DNA of 64,000 nucleotides, taken from the NCBI RefSeq assembly GCF_027912535.1, contig NZ_CP115465.1, positions 1,406,001-1,470,000 on the forward strand, in the 5' to 3' direction. Of the stretch, positions 15,484-26,452 are shown piece after piece. The notes under the pieces are model-generated. The model saw only the letters and a list, made by a program, of their open reading frames with translations. It was not told the DNA's origin and searched no databases. Position numbers and translations under genes: made by a program. This DNA is from Brevundimonas sp. NIBR11. Lineage in GTDB: Bacteria > Pseudomonadota > Alphaproteobacteria > Caulobacterales > Caulobacteraceae. How positions within the stretch are numbered: the first letter of the stretch is position 1; each line of letters opens with the position of its first letter.

Positions 15484-16926
15484 ATGACCGAGACCCTCAA
15501 CCTCAATCACCTAATCAACGGCGAGCGTTTAAACGTGGCGCGGTCCGGCGAACGACTGAATCCATCGGACACTAACGACCGCGTCGCCACAATGCCCGAC
15601 GCCGGCCAGGCCGAGGTGGACGCCGCCGTCGCCGCCGCTAGGGCCGCCTTCCCCGCCTGGTCGGAGGCCAGCCCGGAAGCCCGCTCCGACATGCTGGACC
15701 GAGCCGGGACGCTGGTCATGGAGCGGCGCGAGACGCTCGGCCGCCTGCTCTCGCGCGAGGAGGGCAAGACCCTGGCCGAGGGCATCGGCGAGACCGTACG
15801 CGCCGGTCGCATCCTGAAGTATTTCGCCGGCGAGGCTCTGCGCGTGCACGGCCAGAATCTGTCCAGCGTCCGCCCCGGCGTCGAGATCCAGACCTATCGC
15901 CAGGCCGTCGGCGTCTATGGCCTGATCACGCCCTGGAATTTCCCCATCGCCATCCCGGCGTGGAAGGCGGCGCCTGCGCTCGCGTTCGGGAACACGGTGG
16001 TGATGAAGCCCGCCGGCCTGACCCCCGCCACGGCGTCCGCGCTCGCCGACATCCTAGTCGAGGCCGGCGTGCCCAAGGGCGTGTTCAACCTCGTTATCGG
16101 TCGCGGCAGCGTGGGCCAAGCGATCGTCGACCACCGCGATGTGGACGCCATCTCGTTCACGGGCTCGCAAGGCGTGGGCGCGGGCGTCGCTCTGGGCGCC
16201 ATCAAGCGTCAGGCCCGGGTTCAACTGGAAATGGGCGGCAAGAACCCGCTGATCATCCTGGACGACGCCGATCTCGACCGCGCCGTCATGGTCGCGCTCG
16301 ACGGTTCTTATTACGCCACCGGCCAACGGTGCACCGCCTCCAGCCGCCTGATCGTGACAGACGCCGTCCACGACAAGTTCGTCGCCGCCTTGGCCGACAA
16401 GGTTGCGTCGCTGCGCGTCGGCGCGGCGCTCGATGCCACGACACAGGTCGGCCCGGCCGTCTCCGAGGACCAGATGGAGACGAGCTACAAATACATCGAC
16501 ATCGCCCGCGAGGGCGGCGGCCGCGTCGTCGCCGGCGGCGACCGCCTGAGCCTCGCGACCCCCGGCTGGTACGTCCAGCCGACCCTGATCGCCGACACCG
16601 ATCCGTCGATGCGCATCAACACCGAAGAGGTCTTCGGCCCCGTCGCCTCGACGATACGGGTCAAGGACTACGAGGAGGCCCTGTCGGTCGCCAACTCCAC
16701 CGAGTTCGGCCTCGCCGCCGGCATCGTCACCACTTCGCTGAAGCACGCCCGCGACTTCCAGCGCCGCGCCAAGGCCGGGATGACCATGGTCAACCTGCCC
16801 ACCGCCGGCGTCGACTACCACGTGCCGTTCGGCGGCACGAAGAGGTCCAGCTACGGCGCGCGCGAACAAGGCTTCGCCGCGGTCGAGTTCTTCACCCAGA
16901 CCAAAACCAGCTACTCCTGGAGCTAG
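15484..16926 (+). CDS. NAD(P)-dependent aldehyde dehydrogenase (2-oxoglutarate semialdehyde dehydrogenase-like)
   Basis: 480 residues of the ALDH superfamily. Catalytic elements are N152 in TPWNFP, general base E249 in LEMGGKNP, and nucleophile C283 in GQRCTASSR; FTGSQGVG is the cofactor loop and EEVFGPVAS the late conserved block. The overall pattern (GQNLSSVRPGVE, QTYRQAVGVYGLITPWNFP, MVNLPTAGVDYHVPFGGTKRSS) resembles 2-oxoglutarate semialdehyde dehydrogenases of sugar-acid breakdown and also broad-range ALDHs; the exact aldehyde is unknown. The ATG at 15484 gives the normal family N-terminus (LINGER). An enoyl-CoA hydratase gene follows after 89 nt on the same strand. Confidence 0.88.
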   Translation: MTETLNLNHLINGERLNVARSGERLNPSDTNDRVATMPDAGQAEVDAAVAAARAAFPAWSEASPEARSDMLDRAGTLVMERRETLGRLLSREEGKTLAEGIGETVRAGRILKYFAGEALRVHGQNLSSVRPGVEIQTYRQAVGVYGLITPWNFPIAIPAWKAAPALAFGNTVVMKPAGLTPATASALADILVEAGVPKGVFNLVIGRGSVGQAIVDHRDVDAISFTGSQGVGAGVALGAIKRQARVQLEMGGKNPLIILDDADLDRAVMVALDGSYYATGQRCTASSRLIVTDAVHDKFVAALADKVASLRVGAALDATTQVGPAVSEDQMETSYKYIDIAREGGGRVVAGGDRLSLATPGWYVQPTLIADTDPSMRINTEEVFGPVASTIRVKDYEEALSVANSTEFGLAAGIVTTSLKHARDFQRRAKAGMTMVNLPTAGVDYHVPFGGTKRSSYGAREQGFAAVEFFTQTKTSYSWS

Positions 16927-17015
16927 CGGGACCGGCGCAGAACTCATTGGCGGGCTTGCCAGGCGCGGAAGTGAGGTGCAGGCGGACATCCATTAGCCCT
17001 GACGGAGACGCCGCC

Positions 17016-17885
17016 ATGTCCACGCTCCAGCTCGATCTCGACGACCGCATCCTGTGGATCCGGCTTAACCGACCGGATCAGCTGAACGCCTTTGACGTGG
17101 CCATGGGCGACGAGTTGGAGGCGGCGTTCCGTGATGCGAGCCGGAACGACGACGTCGGGGCCGTGATCGTGACGGGAAACGGCAAGGCCTTCTGCGCCGG
17201 AGCCGACCTGACCCGAGAGGGAAATGTCTTCGCGCTGGACGAAACGGCCGACCCGGATCTGGCCATGCTTCGAGAGGAGTTCGATGAGCCGCATGTGCGC
17301 GAATTCATCCGCGACAAGGGCGGCCGGGTGACCCTGGCCATCCATCAGTGCCGCAAGCCCGTGATCGCCGCGATCAACGGCGCGGCCGTTGGCGTGGGCG
17401 CGACCATGTCCCTGGCGATGGATTTCCGCATGGCCTCGACGGCGGCTCGGATGGGCTTCGTCTTCGCGCGACTGGGCGTCGTGCCTGAGGCCTGTTCGAC
17501 CTTCTTCCTGCCCCGTCTGGTCGGGATGCAGCAGGCGCTGGAATGGTGCCTGACAGGCGACATCTTCGACGCCGAGACCGGCAGGGCGGCAGGTCTGATC
17601 CGGTCGGTGCACGAGCCGGATCAGTTGCTGGCCGAAGCCGAAGCCTTCGCGCGCCGCCTGATCAAGGGATCGCCCGCCGCCACGGCCGTGACGCGTCAGA
17701 TGCTGCGCCGGAACGCCTCTCTGCCCGATCCGGTCGAGGCGCATCTGATCGAGACCCTCGCCATGTTCGACCTCAGCCGCTCAGACGGCAAAGAGGGCGT
17801 CGCCGCCTTCTTGGAGAAGCGGAAGCCGGTGTTCACCAACAAGGCCAGCGCCCTGCCCGGCCGTCTGGAAGACCTGTTCTCCTAA
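17016..17885 (+). CDS. Enoyl-CoA hydratase/isomerase family protein
   Basis: 289 residues of the crotonase fold. The oxyanion-hole blocks are GKAFCAGADLTRE and INGAAVGVGATMSLAMDFRMAS, and the catalytic-Glu region is FARLGVVPEACSTFFLPRLVG with one glutamate. Only one of the two hydratase glutamates is obvious, so isomerase or another crotonase reaction is possible. GGAG lies 8 nt before the ATG. The gene follows the aldehyde dehydrogenase and may act with it in fatty or aromatic acid catabolism. It converges on pyrG with 3 nt between stop codons. Confidence 0.88.
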   Translation: MSTLQLDLDDRILWIRLNRPDQLNAFDVAMGDELEAAFRDASRNDDVGAVIVTGNGKAFCAGADLTREGNVFALDETADPDLAMLREEFDEPHVREFIRDKGGRVTLAIHQCRKPVIAAINGAAVGVGATMSLAMDFRMASTAARMGFVFARLGVVPEACSTFFLPRLVGMQQALEWCLTGDIFDAETGRAAGLIRSVHEPDQLLAEAEAFARRLIKGSPAATAVTRQMLRRNASLPDPVEAHLIETLAMFDLSRSDGKEGVAAFLEKRKPVFTNKASALPGRLEDLFS

Positions 17886-17888
17886 GAC

Positions 17889-19544
<1,656 letters not shown>

Positions 19545-19600
19545 TCACCTTAGGCGCTGATTCGGCGCCGCCGAAGGGATCGGTTCGCGATCCCCTGTTG

Positions 19601-19638
19601 AAAACAAAACTCCGCCCCGGACCAGGTCCGGAGCGGAG
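19601..19638 (-). terminator. Intrinsic terminator after secG
   Basis: On the minus strand a long GC-rich hairpin (arms CTCCGC-x-CCGGACC and GGTCCGG-x-GCGGAG, one mismatch, one-base apical gap) runs straight into TTTTGTTTT. It starts 46 nt beyond the secG stop and ends before pyrG. This is the clearest Rho-independent terminator in the window together with the one after gltA. Confidence 0.9.
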
Positions 19639-19683
19639 GCAATCAGGGCGGGAGGGGAGGCGGAGGATCTCCCCGCCGTCACC

Positions 19684-20097
19684 CTATTGCTCCGGCGCGG
19701 GCGCCGGGGTGGAGCCAGCCGTCGGCAGGCTGGCTTCCAGGTCGTCGAGCGACGGCGCGGCCGGAGCGGCCGGCGCCGTTTCGGCCGGAGCGGTCGTCGG
19801 AGCCGTGGCGGGCTGGCTGTCGAGAGCGATCGAGCCCACGGCGTCCGCGTCCACAACCGAACGGTTGGCCCGTTCCATGTTGCCGACGATGGTCAGCGAG
19901 ATGGCGCAGATCACGAACAGGCCGCCCAGCCACCAAGTGGTGGTGGTCAGAAGGTTGCCGGCGCCGCGCGCAGTCATGAAGCCCGACGGCCCGCCGCCCA
20001 TGCCCAGCGCGCCGCCTTCGGAGCGCTGCAGCAGGATCACCCCGGACAGGGCGATCGAGATGATGATCATGGCGACGAGAAGAATGGTCTGAAGCAT
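19684..20097 (-). CDS. secG: Preprotein translocase subunit SecG
   Basis: 137 residues. Two membrane segments, LQTILLVAMIIISIALSGVI and TTWWLGGLFVICAISLTIVG, flank the conserved loop with LLQRSEGGALGMGGG, the SecG signature. A long Ala/Pro/Thr-rich tail follows (about residues 85-137), typical of alphaproteobacterial SecG and absent from E. coli. SecG joins SecYE at the inner membrane to aid export. tpiA lies 80 nt upstream on the same strand, a common tpiA-secG pairing. Confidence 0.93.
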   Translation of the reverse strand: MLQTILLVAMIIISIALSGVILLQRSEGGALGMGGGPSGFMTARGAGNLLTTTTWWLGGLFVICAISLTIVGNMERANRSVVDADAVGSIALDSQPATAPTTAPAETAPAAPAAPSLDDLEASLPTAGSTPAPAPEQ

Positions 20098-20177
20098 GGC
20101 GATCTACATTGGGCGCAGGGGCGCGCCGATCAAGCGGCGGCGTCTAACATCCTTGTTCGTCGGCGGCAACGATGCGG

Positions 20178-20930
20178 TCAGGCGGCGCGAATGATCGCCA
20201 GGAAGTCCGCAGCCTTGAGCGACGCCCCGCCCACCAGTGCGCCGCCGACCTCATCCACGGCGAGAATGTCGCGGGCGTTCCCCGGATTGACGGAGCCGCC
20301 GTAAAGGATCGGCGCGGCGCGACCGCCCTCCCGCAACCGCTCGATCATCGCGTCGCGAGCGGCGGCATGGATCTCGGCGATCTGATCCAGCGTCGGCGTC
20401 AGACCCGTGCCGATGGCCCAGACCGGCTCATAGGCCAGGGCCCAGTCCCGACCGGCCAGACCGTCGTTCAGGGAACCCAGAATCTGGTCGCGCACGACCG
20501 ACACCGCCTGGCCCGCCTCGCGCTGGGCCAGGGTCTCGCCGACGCAGACGATGGGCGTCAGGCCCGCACGCAGGGCGGCGCCGACCTTCTGCGACACCAG
20601 GGCGTCGATCTCGCCGAACTCTTGGCGGCGCTCGGAGTGGCCCAGAATCACAGCCCTGGCGCCTGCGTCGACCAGCATCTCTGCCGATACTCCGCCGGTG
20701 TAGGCGCCCTTCTGCTCCACCCGGCAGTCCTGCCCTCCGACCATGATTGGGCCCCCGTCGATGATGCGGGCCATGCGTTCGATCAGGGTCGCGGGCGGGC
20801 ACAGGCCGACGCGAGCCGAAGCTGGATTCTGCTGCAGGTCGGCCAGCATTTCGGCGACGGCGCCAGCCAGGTCGGCGGCCACGCCGTTCATTTTCCAGTT
20901 GCCGACGATCATCTTCACGGATTGTTTCAT
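20178..20930 (-). CDS. tpiA: Triosephosphate isomerase
   Basis: 250 residues. Interconverts glyceraldehyde-3-phosphate and dihydroxyacetone phosphate in the cytoplasm. VGNWKMNG holds the substrate lysine, ILGHSERRQ the electrophilic histidine, and AYEPVWAIGTG the catalytic glutamate and the start of the loop-6 signature. ILYGGSVNPGNA is the phosphate-binding block. The gene is divergent from ppiD and upstream of secG. Confidence 0.96.
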   Translation of the reverse strand: MKQSVKMIVGNWKMNGVAADLAGAVAEMLADLQQNPASARVGLCPPATLIERMARIIDGGPIMVGGQDCRVEQKGAYTGGVSAEMLVDAGARAVILGHSERRQEFGEIDALVSQKVGAALRAGLTPIVCVGETLAQREAGQAVSVVRDQILGSLNDGLAGRDWALAYEPVWAIGTGLTPTLDQIAEIHAAARDAMIERLREGGRAAPILYGGSVNPGNARDILAVDEVGGALVGGASLKAADFLAIIRAA

Positions 20931-21058
20931 GCGCCTTCTGTAGGCGCCGTCTCGCTCCCTGCCAAGCCTCCCGCAAAGTCCGACGCTTGCGGGGCGACAG
21001 CCCCCTCCCCTATACGGCCCGGTGGCGCTCTTCGCCGTCCGACCGTCAGGCTCCTTCG

Positions 21059-22993
21059 ATGATTTCCGTGTTCCGTGACTTCGCCAAGTCCAAATGGGCC
21101 GCCGGCCTGTTCATCCTGCTGATCATCAGCTTCGCCATCGTCGGCGGCAGCCAGACCGACGTGTTCAAGAGCCTTGGGGCCCAACACGTGATTTCCGCCG
21201 GCGATCGCTCGGTGGACGCCAATCAGTTCCGCGCGGATTTCGAGCGCATCCGCACCAACGCGGCCGAACAGGAAGGGCGGCCGCTGACGACCCAGGACCT
21301 GGTCGACGCCAATGTCCACGTCCGCTACCTGGAGGCTCAGACCCAACGCCTCGGTTTCATGGAGTGGGCCGATCGCGTCGGCATCCGCCCGGACGAATCC
21401 CTGATCATCAAGCGCATCCGCGAGATTCCGGCCTTCTTCAATCAGGTCACGGGCGCCTTCGATCAGGCCCAGTACGAACAGGCGCTGGCGCGTCAGAACG
21501 TCACCCCGGTGCAGTTGGAAGAGGAGTTCCGCGACACCGCCGTGACCGAGCATTTCGGCAGCGCCGTCTCCGCCGGCCTGCGTTCGCCACGCATTTACGG
21601 CGCCCTGGTCGCTGGTCGCGCGCTGGAGCTGCGTGACGGTCGCTGGTTCAACGTGACCCAGGCCATGGCCGGCACTGCCGGCGCCCCGACGGACGCTCAG
21701 CTGACCGCCTTCATGAACGAGAACGCCGCCCAACTGCGTCGCCCCGAGTTCCGCATCGTCTCGGTCGTCCTGTTCAATGACGCAGCTGGCTCCACCCCGC
21801 CCGCAATCCCTGAGGCGCGCATCGTCGAACGCTTCAACTTCCGCAAGGATGGGCTGTCGACGCCGGAACGCCGCACCTTCACGACCCTGACGGTCGGCGA
21901 TCGCGCCGCCGCCGACCGCATCGCCGCCGCCCTGCGCGCCGGACAGTCGCCGACCGCGGTGGCCCAGGCCAACCGCATCCAGCCCGCCGAATACGCCGCC
22001 CAGCCGCAAAGCGCCGTGCCGGACCCCGCCGTCGGAACCGCCGTCTTCGGCCTGACCACCGGCCAGGTCTCGGCCCCGATCCAGGGTCGCGTCGGCTTCA
22101 CGGTCGCCAAGCTGGTGTCCGTCACCCCGGGGGCCCCCGCCACGCTGGAGGGCGTGCGTGACGCGATCGTCGCCGAGCTTCAGGAGGAGGACGCCAAGGC
22201 GCGCGTCTACGGCCGTGTCGAGGCCTACGAGAAGGCCCGCGCCGACGGCAAGCCGCTGGCCGACGCGGTCCGCGAGGTCGGCGCACGCATCGTACAACTG
22301 CCGCCCTTCACCCAGGACGGTCGCCTGCCCGACGGCCAGCCGATGAACGCTCCGCCGCAGATCCTGCAGAACGCCTATGCCCTGGCCAAGGGCGCAGAGT
22401 CCGACGTCGTCGACGCCGGCCAGGGCCAGTATTTCGTTCTGCGTCTGGACGACATCCGGCCGGCCGCCCTGCCGACGCTGGCCGAAATCCGCGAGCCCCT
22501 GGCCCGCCAGTGGGTCGCGCGCGAGAACGCCCGTCGTCTGACCAACAAGGCCGAGGAGCTGGCCGCCCGCGTGCGCGGCGGCGAGGACATCGCGGCCGTG
22601 GCCCGTTCGGCCGGCGCTGAGCTGACCAGCCAGACCGGCGTGCAACAGAACGCAGCGGCCCAAAGCGCATACGGCGACGGCGTCCTGGGAGGCCTGTTCG
22701 GTCAGGGTCGCGGTCAGGTCTTCACCGGCCCAGCGTCGGAAACCGCCTTCGTCGTCGGTCGCGTGGACGCCGTACGCGCCCCCACCGCCGCTCTGGCCGC
22801 ACCGATCGGCCAGCAGATCCGTCCGCGCATGGTCCAGGAACTGACCCAGGGCGCAGGCGAGGCCCTGGTGTCCGCCGCCGCCCGCGCCGTGAAGGCCGAG
22901 AACGATCCCGCCCGAGCCCTCGAGGCCCTGGGGGTGACGCCGTCGGCCACCGGCGCCGCGACGCCCGGCGCCCCCGCCGCTCCGGCTCAATGA
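21059..22993 (+). CDS. ppiD: Periplasmic folding chaperone, PpiD/SurA-type peptidyl-prolyl isomerase
   Basis: 644 residues from the ATG at 21059. A single N-terminal membrane anchor (AAGLFILLIISFAIVGGS) is followed by a SurA_N-like chaperone region (VDANQFRADFERIRTNAAEQ) and a parvulin-type domain around residues 250-370 (ERRTFTTLTV, GLTTGQVSAPIQGRVGFTVAK). This is the PpiD architecture: anchored in the inner membrane and working on proteins leaving the Sec channel, which fits with secG nearby. The C-terminus is Ala/Pro rich. The stop overlaps the trpE start by 4 nt (ATGA), an unexpected coupling to tryptophan synthesis. Confidence 0.87.
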   Translation: MISVFRDFAKSKWAAGLFILLIISFAIVGGSQTDVFKSLGAQHVISAGDRSVDANQFRADFERIRTNAAEQEGRPLTTQDLVDANVHVRYLEAQTQRLGFMEWADRVGIRPDESLIIKRIREIPAFFNQVTGAFDQAQYEQALARQNVTPVQLEEEFRDTAVTEHFGSAVSAGLRSPRIYGALVAGRALELRDGRWFNVTQAMAGTAGAPTDAQLTAFMNENAAQLRRPEFRIVSVVLFNDAAGSTPPAIPEARIVERFNFRKDGLSTPERRTFTTLTVGDRAAADRIAAALRAGQSPTAVAQANRIQPAEYAAQPQSAVPDPAVGTAVFGLTTGQVSAPIQGRVGFTVAKLVSVTPGAPATLEGVRDAIVAELQEEDAKARVYGRVEAYEKARADGKPLADAVREVGARIVQLPPFTQDGRLPDGQPMNAPPQILQNAYALAKGAESDVVDAGQGQYFVLRLDDIRPAALPTLAEIREPLARQWVARENARRLTNKAEELAARVRGGEDIAAVARSAGAELTSQTGVQQNAAAQSAYGDGVLGGLFGQGRGQVFTGPASETAFVVGRVDAVRAPTAALAAPIGQQIRPRMVQELTQGAGEALVSAAARAVKAENDPARALEALGVTPSATGAATPGAPAAPAQ

Positions 22994-24519
22994 GCCCAGA
23001 CGGCGCGGAGCCCGATCGCGCGGAGATCCTCGCGGAACTGACGCAGGGACGACCCCAGGTCGTCGTGCGCCGGATCGTCGACGACCTGGAGACGCCGGTC
23101 TCGGCCTATCTCAAAGTGGGTTGGGGCCGTCCCCACGCCTTCCTGCTGGAATCGGTCGAGGGCGGCGCGCTGAACGGCCGCTATTCCTTCATCACGCTCG
23201 AACCCGACGTGGTCTGGCGCTGCCGCGACGGCGTGGCCTCGGTCGCGCGTGGCGCCGACGTGGCCGCCAAACGGTACACCCGTCACGACGGTGGCGCGCT
23301 GGACAGCCTGCGCGACCTGATCCACGAGATGAAGTTCGACATGCCCGAGGGGCTACCCAAGATGGGCGCGGGCCTGTTCGGGGTGTTCGGCTACGACATG
23401 GTCCGGCTGCTGGAGCCGCTGGGCCCGCCCAATCCCGATCCACTGGATCTGCCCGACGCCGTCCTGACCCGTCCGTCGGTGGTGGCGGTGTTCGATTCGG
23501 TGAAGCACGAGATCTTCGTCATGGCCCCCATCTGGCCCGGCGGCGATCCGGCGAGGGCCGTCGATGCGGCCGAGGCCCGGCTGGACGATTTCGAGGCCCG
23601 GCTGCGTCGCCCGCTGATCGCGCGCGGGGCTGCCGAGCCGACCGGACCGCTCGACTTCCACTCGCCCGTGGATGGTCCCGCCTATGGCGATCTGGTCGCG
23701 GCGGCCAAGAACTACATCGCCGCCGGAGACATCTTCCAGGTGGTGCTGAGCCACCGGTTCCGCGCGCCTTGGACGGGCGATCCGTTCGCCTTCTACCGCT
23801 CGCTGCGGCGGCAGAACCCGTCGCCCTACCTCTATTTCCTCAACTTCGACGACTTCCAGCTGGCCGGCTCCAGCCCGGAGATCCTCGTCCGGCTGAAGGA
23901 CGGCGGCGTCACTATCCGCCCGCTGGCCGGGACGCGAGGCCGTGGCGCGACGCCCGAGGCGGACAGGGCGCTGGAGGCCGAACTGCTGGCCGATCCCAAG
24001 GAGCGGGCCGAGCATCTGATGCTGCTGGATCTGGGCCGCAACGACGTGGGCCGGGTCGCTGCGCCGGGCACCGTCAAGGTGACCGAAAGCTTCGTCGTTG
24101 AACGCTACAGCCAGGTCATGCACATCGTCTCCAACGTCGAGGGCCGGGCCCATCCCGATATCGACGCGGTCGATGCCCTTCTGGCCGCCCTGCCCGCCGG
24201 CACGCTTTCGGGCGCGCCCAAGGTCCGGGCCATGGAGATCATCGACGAACTGGAGACCGAGAAGCGCGGCGTCGGCTACGGCGGAGGCGTCGGCTATATC
24301 TCGGCGGGCGGAGAGGCGGACATCTGCATCGTCCTGCGCACCGCCATGTTCGCCGACGGCCAGGTCTTCGTCCAGGCGGGCGCCGGCGTCGTCGCCGACA
24401 GTGATCCGGCCGCCGAGTTCGCCGAGACCGAGGCCAAGGCCCGCGCCCCCATGCGCGCCGCAGCGGATGCCTGGCGTTTCGAACTGGGCGCGCCGCTCAA
24501 CACGGCGGGCGAAATCTAG
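22990..24519 (+). CDS. trpE: Anthranilate synthase component I
   Basis: 509 residues. Makes anthranilate from chorismate using ammonia from TrpG. The chorismate-binding C-terminal domain shows the usual blocks: GDIFQVVLSHRF, SPEILVRLKDG, RPLAGTRGRG, DLGRNDVGRVA, LPAGTLSGAPKVRAMEIIDELE and GYGGGVGYIS. The N-terminal region contains YSFITLEPD, where feedback-inhibition residues normally lie. No tryptophan-rich leader peptide precedes it because it is translationally coupled to ppiD (4-nt overlap). trpG follows 297 nt later, beyond a small opposite-strand gene. Confidence 0.96.
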   Translation: MSPDGAEPDRAEILAELTQGRPQVVVRRIVDDLETPVSAYLKVGWGRPHAFLLESVEGGALNGRYSFITLEPDVVWRCRDGVASVARGADVAAKRYTRHDGGALDSLRDLIHEMKFDMPEGLPKMGAGLFGVFGYDMVRLLEPLGPPNPDPLDLPDAVLTRPSVVAVFDSVKHEIFVMAPIWPGGDPARAVDAAEARLDDFEARLRRPLIARGAAEPTGPLDFHSPVDGPAYGDLVAAAKNYIAAGDIFQVVLSHRFRAPWTGDPFAFYRSLRRQNPSPYLYFLNFDDFQLAGSSPEILVRLKDGGVTIRPLAGTRGRGATPEADRALEAELLADPKERAEHLMLLDLGRNDVGRVAAPGTVKVTESFVVERYSQVMHIVSNVEGRAHPDIDAVDALLAALPAGTLSGAPKVRAMEIIDELETEKRGVGYGGGVGYISAGGEADICIVLRTAMFADGQVFVQAGAGVVADSDPAAEFAETEAKARAPMRAAADAWRFELGAPLNTAGEI

Positions 24520-24707
24520 AAGGTCGACGCGACCGGCGGCGCATCGTCGATCGCGACCCCTGGCCCCAAGATCATCACGCCCGCCAGTAGAACGGCGGCG
24601 CAGGCGGCCAGAGACGCGGCGGCCAGTGTCCCGAGCACGTTCTGACGGACCTCCGGCTCGCTCAGAGCCACACGGGCGGCGTCGATCTGGTCCTGGGTCT
24701 GGCGCAT
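24516..24707 (-). CDS. Small single-span membrane protein, unknown
   Basis: 63 residues lying between trpE and trpG on the opposite strand. An N-terminal helix (MRQTQDQIDAARVALSEPEV) is followed by one hydrophobic segment (LAAASLAACAAVLLAGVMIL) and a short tail. Its stop overlaps the trpE stop region by 4 nt. No family recognised. The frame is supported by the clean helix-membrane-tail pattern, by filling the gap exactly and by the lack of any other frame there, but no strong ribosome-binding site is evident. Confidence 0.5.
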   Translation of the reverse strand: MRQTQDQIDAARVALSEPEVRQNVLGTLAAASLAACAAVLLAGVMILGPGVAIDDAPPVASTF

Positions 24708-24816
24708 GGATTCTCGAGCTCCGGTGAACGCTCCGATCTCGACCCCGAAGCGTTAACGATCCGTGTTCAGCCGTGTTCGCTTGGCGCGGACGCGGTCCCG
24801 CTCTAGAAGCGCAGCC

Positions 24817-25407
24817 ATGATCCTGGTCGTCGATAACTACGACAGCTTTACCTACAACCTCGTCCACTACCTCGCGGAGCTGGGCGCGCAGGCGCATGTC
24901 GTGAGAAACGACGACCTGACGACCGAGGAAGCCTGGGCCTTGAAGCCCGAAGCCGTCCTTCTGTCCCCCGGCCCCTGCGCCCCCGACCAGGCGGGCATCT
25001 GCCTGCCCCTGATCGACACCGCGCCGCTGGACATGCCGATCCTGGGCGTCTGTCTGGGCCATCAGGCGATCGGTCAGGCCATGGGCGGCCACGTCATCCG
25101 CGCCAAGGCCCTGATGCACGGCAAGACCTCGCCCATCCTGCACGAGGGCATTGGCATGTTCGCAGGCCTGCCTTCGCCCTTCACCGCGACCCGCTACCAC
25201 TCACTGGCGGTCCAGCGTGAAACCCTGCCGAACACGCTTCAGGTCACGGCCTGGACCGAGGACGGCGAGATCATGGGCTTCCAGCACCATCAGCGACCGA
25301 TCCACGGTGTTCAGTTCCACCCCGAGAGCATCGCCACCGAACACGGCCATGAAATGTTAGCAAGCTTCCTCGATCAGGCGGGCGTCAAGCGTCTGGCCAT
25401 GGTCTGA
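24817..25407 (+). CDS. trpG: Anthranilate synthase component II (glutamine amidotransferase)
   Basis: 196 residues of a class I amidotransferase. [19 protein letters not shown] is the standard opening, [13 protein letters not shown] the oxyanion region, C79 in [11 protein letters not shown] the nucleophile, and [12 protein letters not shown] supplies the His-Glu pair. It feeds ammonia to TrpE. The ATG at 24817 is chosen because it produces the invariant N-terminus; the frame stays open 18 codons further upstream. trpD begins 4 nt after its stop. Confidence 0.96.
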   Translation: MILVVDNYDSFTYNLVHYLAELGAQAHVVRNDDLTTEEAWALKPEAVLLSPGPCAPDQAGICLPLIDTAPLDMPILGVCLGHQAIGQAMGGHVIRAKALMHGKTSPILHEGIGMFAGLPSPFTATRYHSLAVQRETLPNTLQVTAWTEDGEIMGFQHHQRPIHGVQFHPESIATEHGHEMLASFLDQAGVKRLAMV

Positions 25408-25411
25408 CGCC

Positions 25412-26452
25412 GTGTCGGACGGTGGTTTCAAGCCGCTGCTGGCCAAGCTGGTCGACGGCCGGACCCTGACCTCGGAAGAGGCCGGCGACTTCTTCGCCGC
25501 CTGTCTTCGCGGCGAGCCCACGCCCGCCCAGGTCGCCGCCGCCGTCACCGCCCTGCGGATCCGCGGCGAGACGGTCGACGAGATCGCGGCCTTCGCTCAG
25601 GCGATGCGGAACGCCGCCGTGACCCTGGACCACCCCTACGATGTCATCGACACCTGCGGCACCGGCGGCGACGGAGCCCACACCTTCAACATCTCCACGG
25701 CCGCCGCGCTTGTGCTCGCCGGCACCGGCCTGAAGGTCGCCAAGCACGGCAACCGGGCTATGAGCTCCAAATCTGGGTCGTCCGACGTGCTCGGCGTCCT
25801 CGGCGTCGATTTGACCGCAGGCCTCACTCAGCAGCGTCGCGCGCTGGACGAGGCCGGCATCGCCTTCCTGTTCGCTCCCGCCTACCACGGGGCCATGCGC
25901 CACGTCGGTCCGGTCCGCGCTGAGATCGGTTTCCGTACGGTGTTCAACCTCTTGGGTCCGCTTTCGAACCCGGCGTCTGCGAAACGTCAGGTCATGGGCG
26001 TCTATGATCCGCGCCTGGTGGAGCCTCTGGCCGAGGTCCTGGGACGACTGGGAGCGACCCGCGCCTGGACTGTCCACGGCCAGGGTCTCGACGAACTGAC
26101 CACGACCGGCCCAACCGAGGTCGCGGAATGGAAGGACGGCGTCGTCCGCCGCTTCACCGTCATGCCTGAGGACGCCGGCCTGCCCCGCGCCGACATAGAG
26201 GCCCTGCGCGGCGGCGATGCCGACACCAACGCCGCCGCCCTGGCAGCCCTGCTCGCCGGCGAGACCGGCCCCTACCGCAACGTGGTCCTGCTCAACGCCG
26301 CCGCCGCCCTGGTCGTCGCCGACAAGGCGCCGGACCTGAAGGCCGGCGTCGCCCTCGCCGCCGCCGCCATCGACGACGGCAAGGCCGCTCAGGCTCTGGC
26401 CGACCTCGCCCGCATCACCTCGACGCCCCTACCGACCGAAGACCCTGCATGA
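25412..26452 (+). CDS. trpD: Anthranilate phosphoribosyltransferase
   Basis: 346 residues with a GTG start. Transfers phosphoribose from PRPP to anthranilate. [17 protein letters not shown] is the PRPP-binding glycine loop; [17 protein letters not shown] and [16 protein letters not shown] are the other conserved blocks; [15 protein letters not shown] ends the catalytic region. Overlaps trpC by 4 nt, so trpG-trpD-trpC is one tightly packed transcription unit. Confidence 0.96.
   Translation: MSDGGFKPLLAKLVDGRTLTSEEAGDFFAACLRGEPTPAQVAAAVTALRIRGETVDEIAAFAQAMRNAAVTLDHPYDVIDTCGTGGDGAHTFNISTAAALVLAGTGLKVAKHGNRAMSSKSGSSDVLGVLGVDLTAGLTQQRRALDEAGIAFLFAPAYHGAMRHVGPVRAEIGFRTVFNLLGPLSNPASAKRQVMGVYDPRLVEPLAEVLGRLGATRAWTVHGQGLDELTTTGPTEVAEWKDGVVRRFTVMPEDAGLPRADIEALRGGDADTNAAALAALLAGETGPYRNVVLLNAAAALVVADKAPDLKAGVALAAAAIDDGKAAQALADLARITSTPLPTEDPA

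Noticed and set aside
15960..17015. Upstream extension of the enoyl-CoA hydratase frame through the aldehyde dehydrogenase gene
   Set aside because: Arg-rich shadow of the dehydrogenase; the hydratase has its own ribosome site and family N-terminus at 17016.
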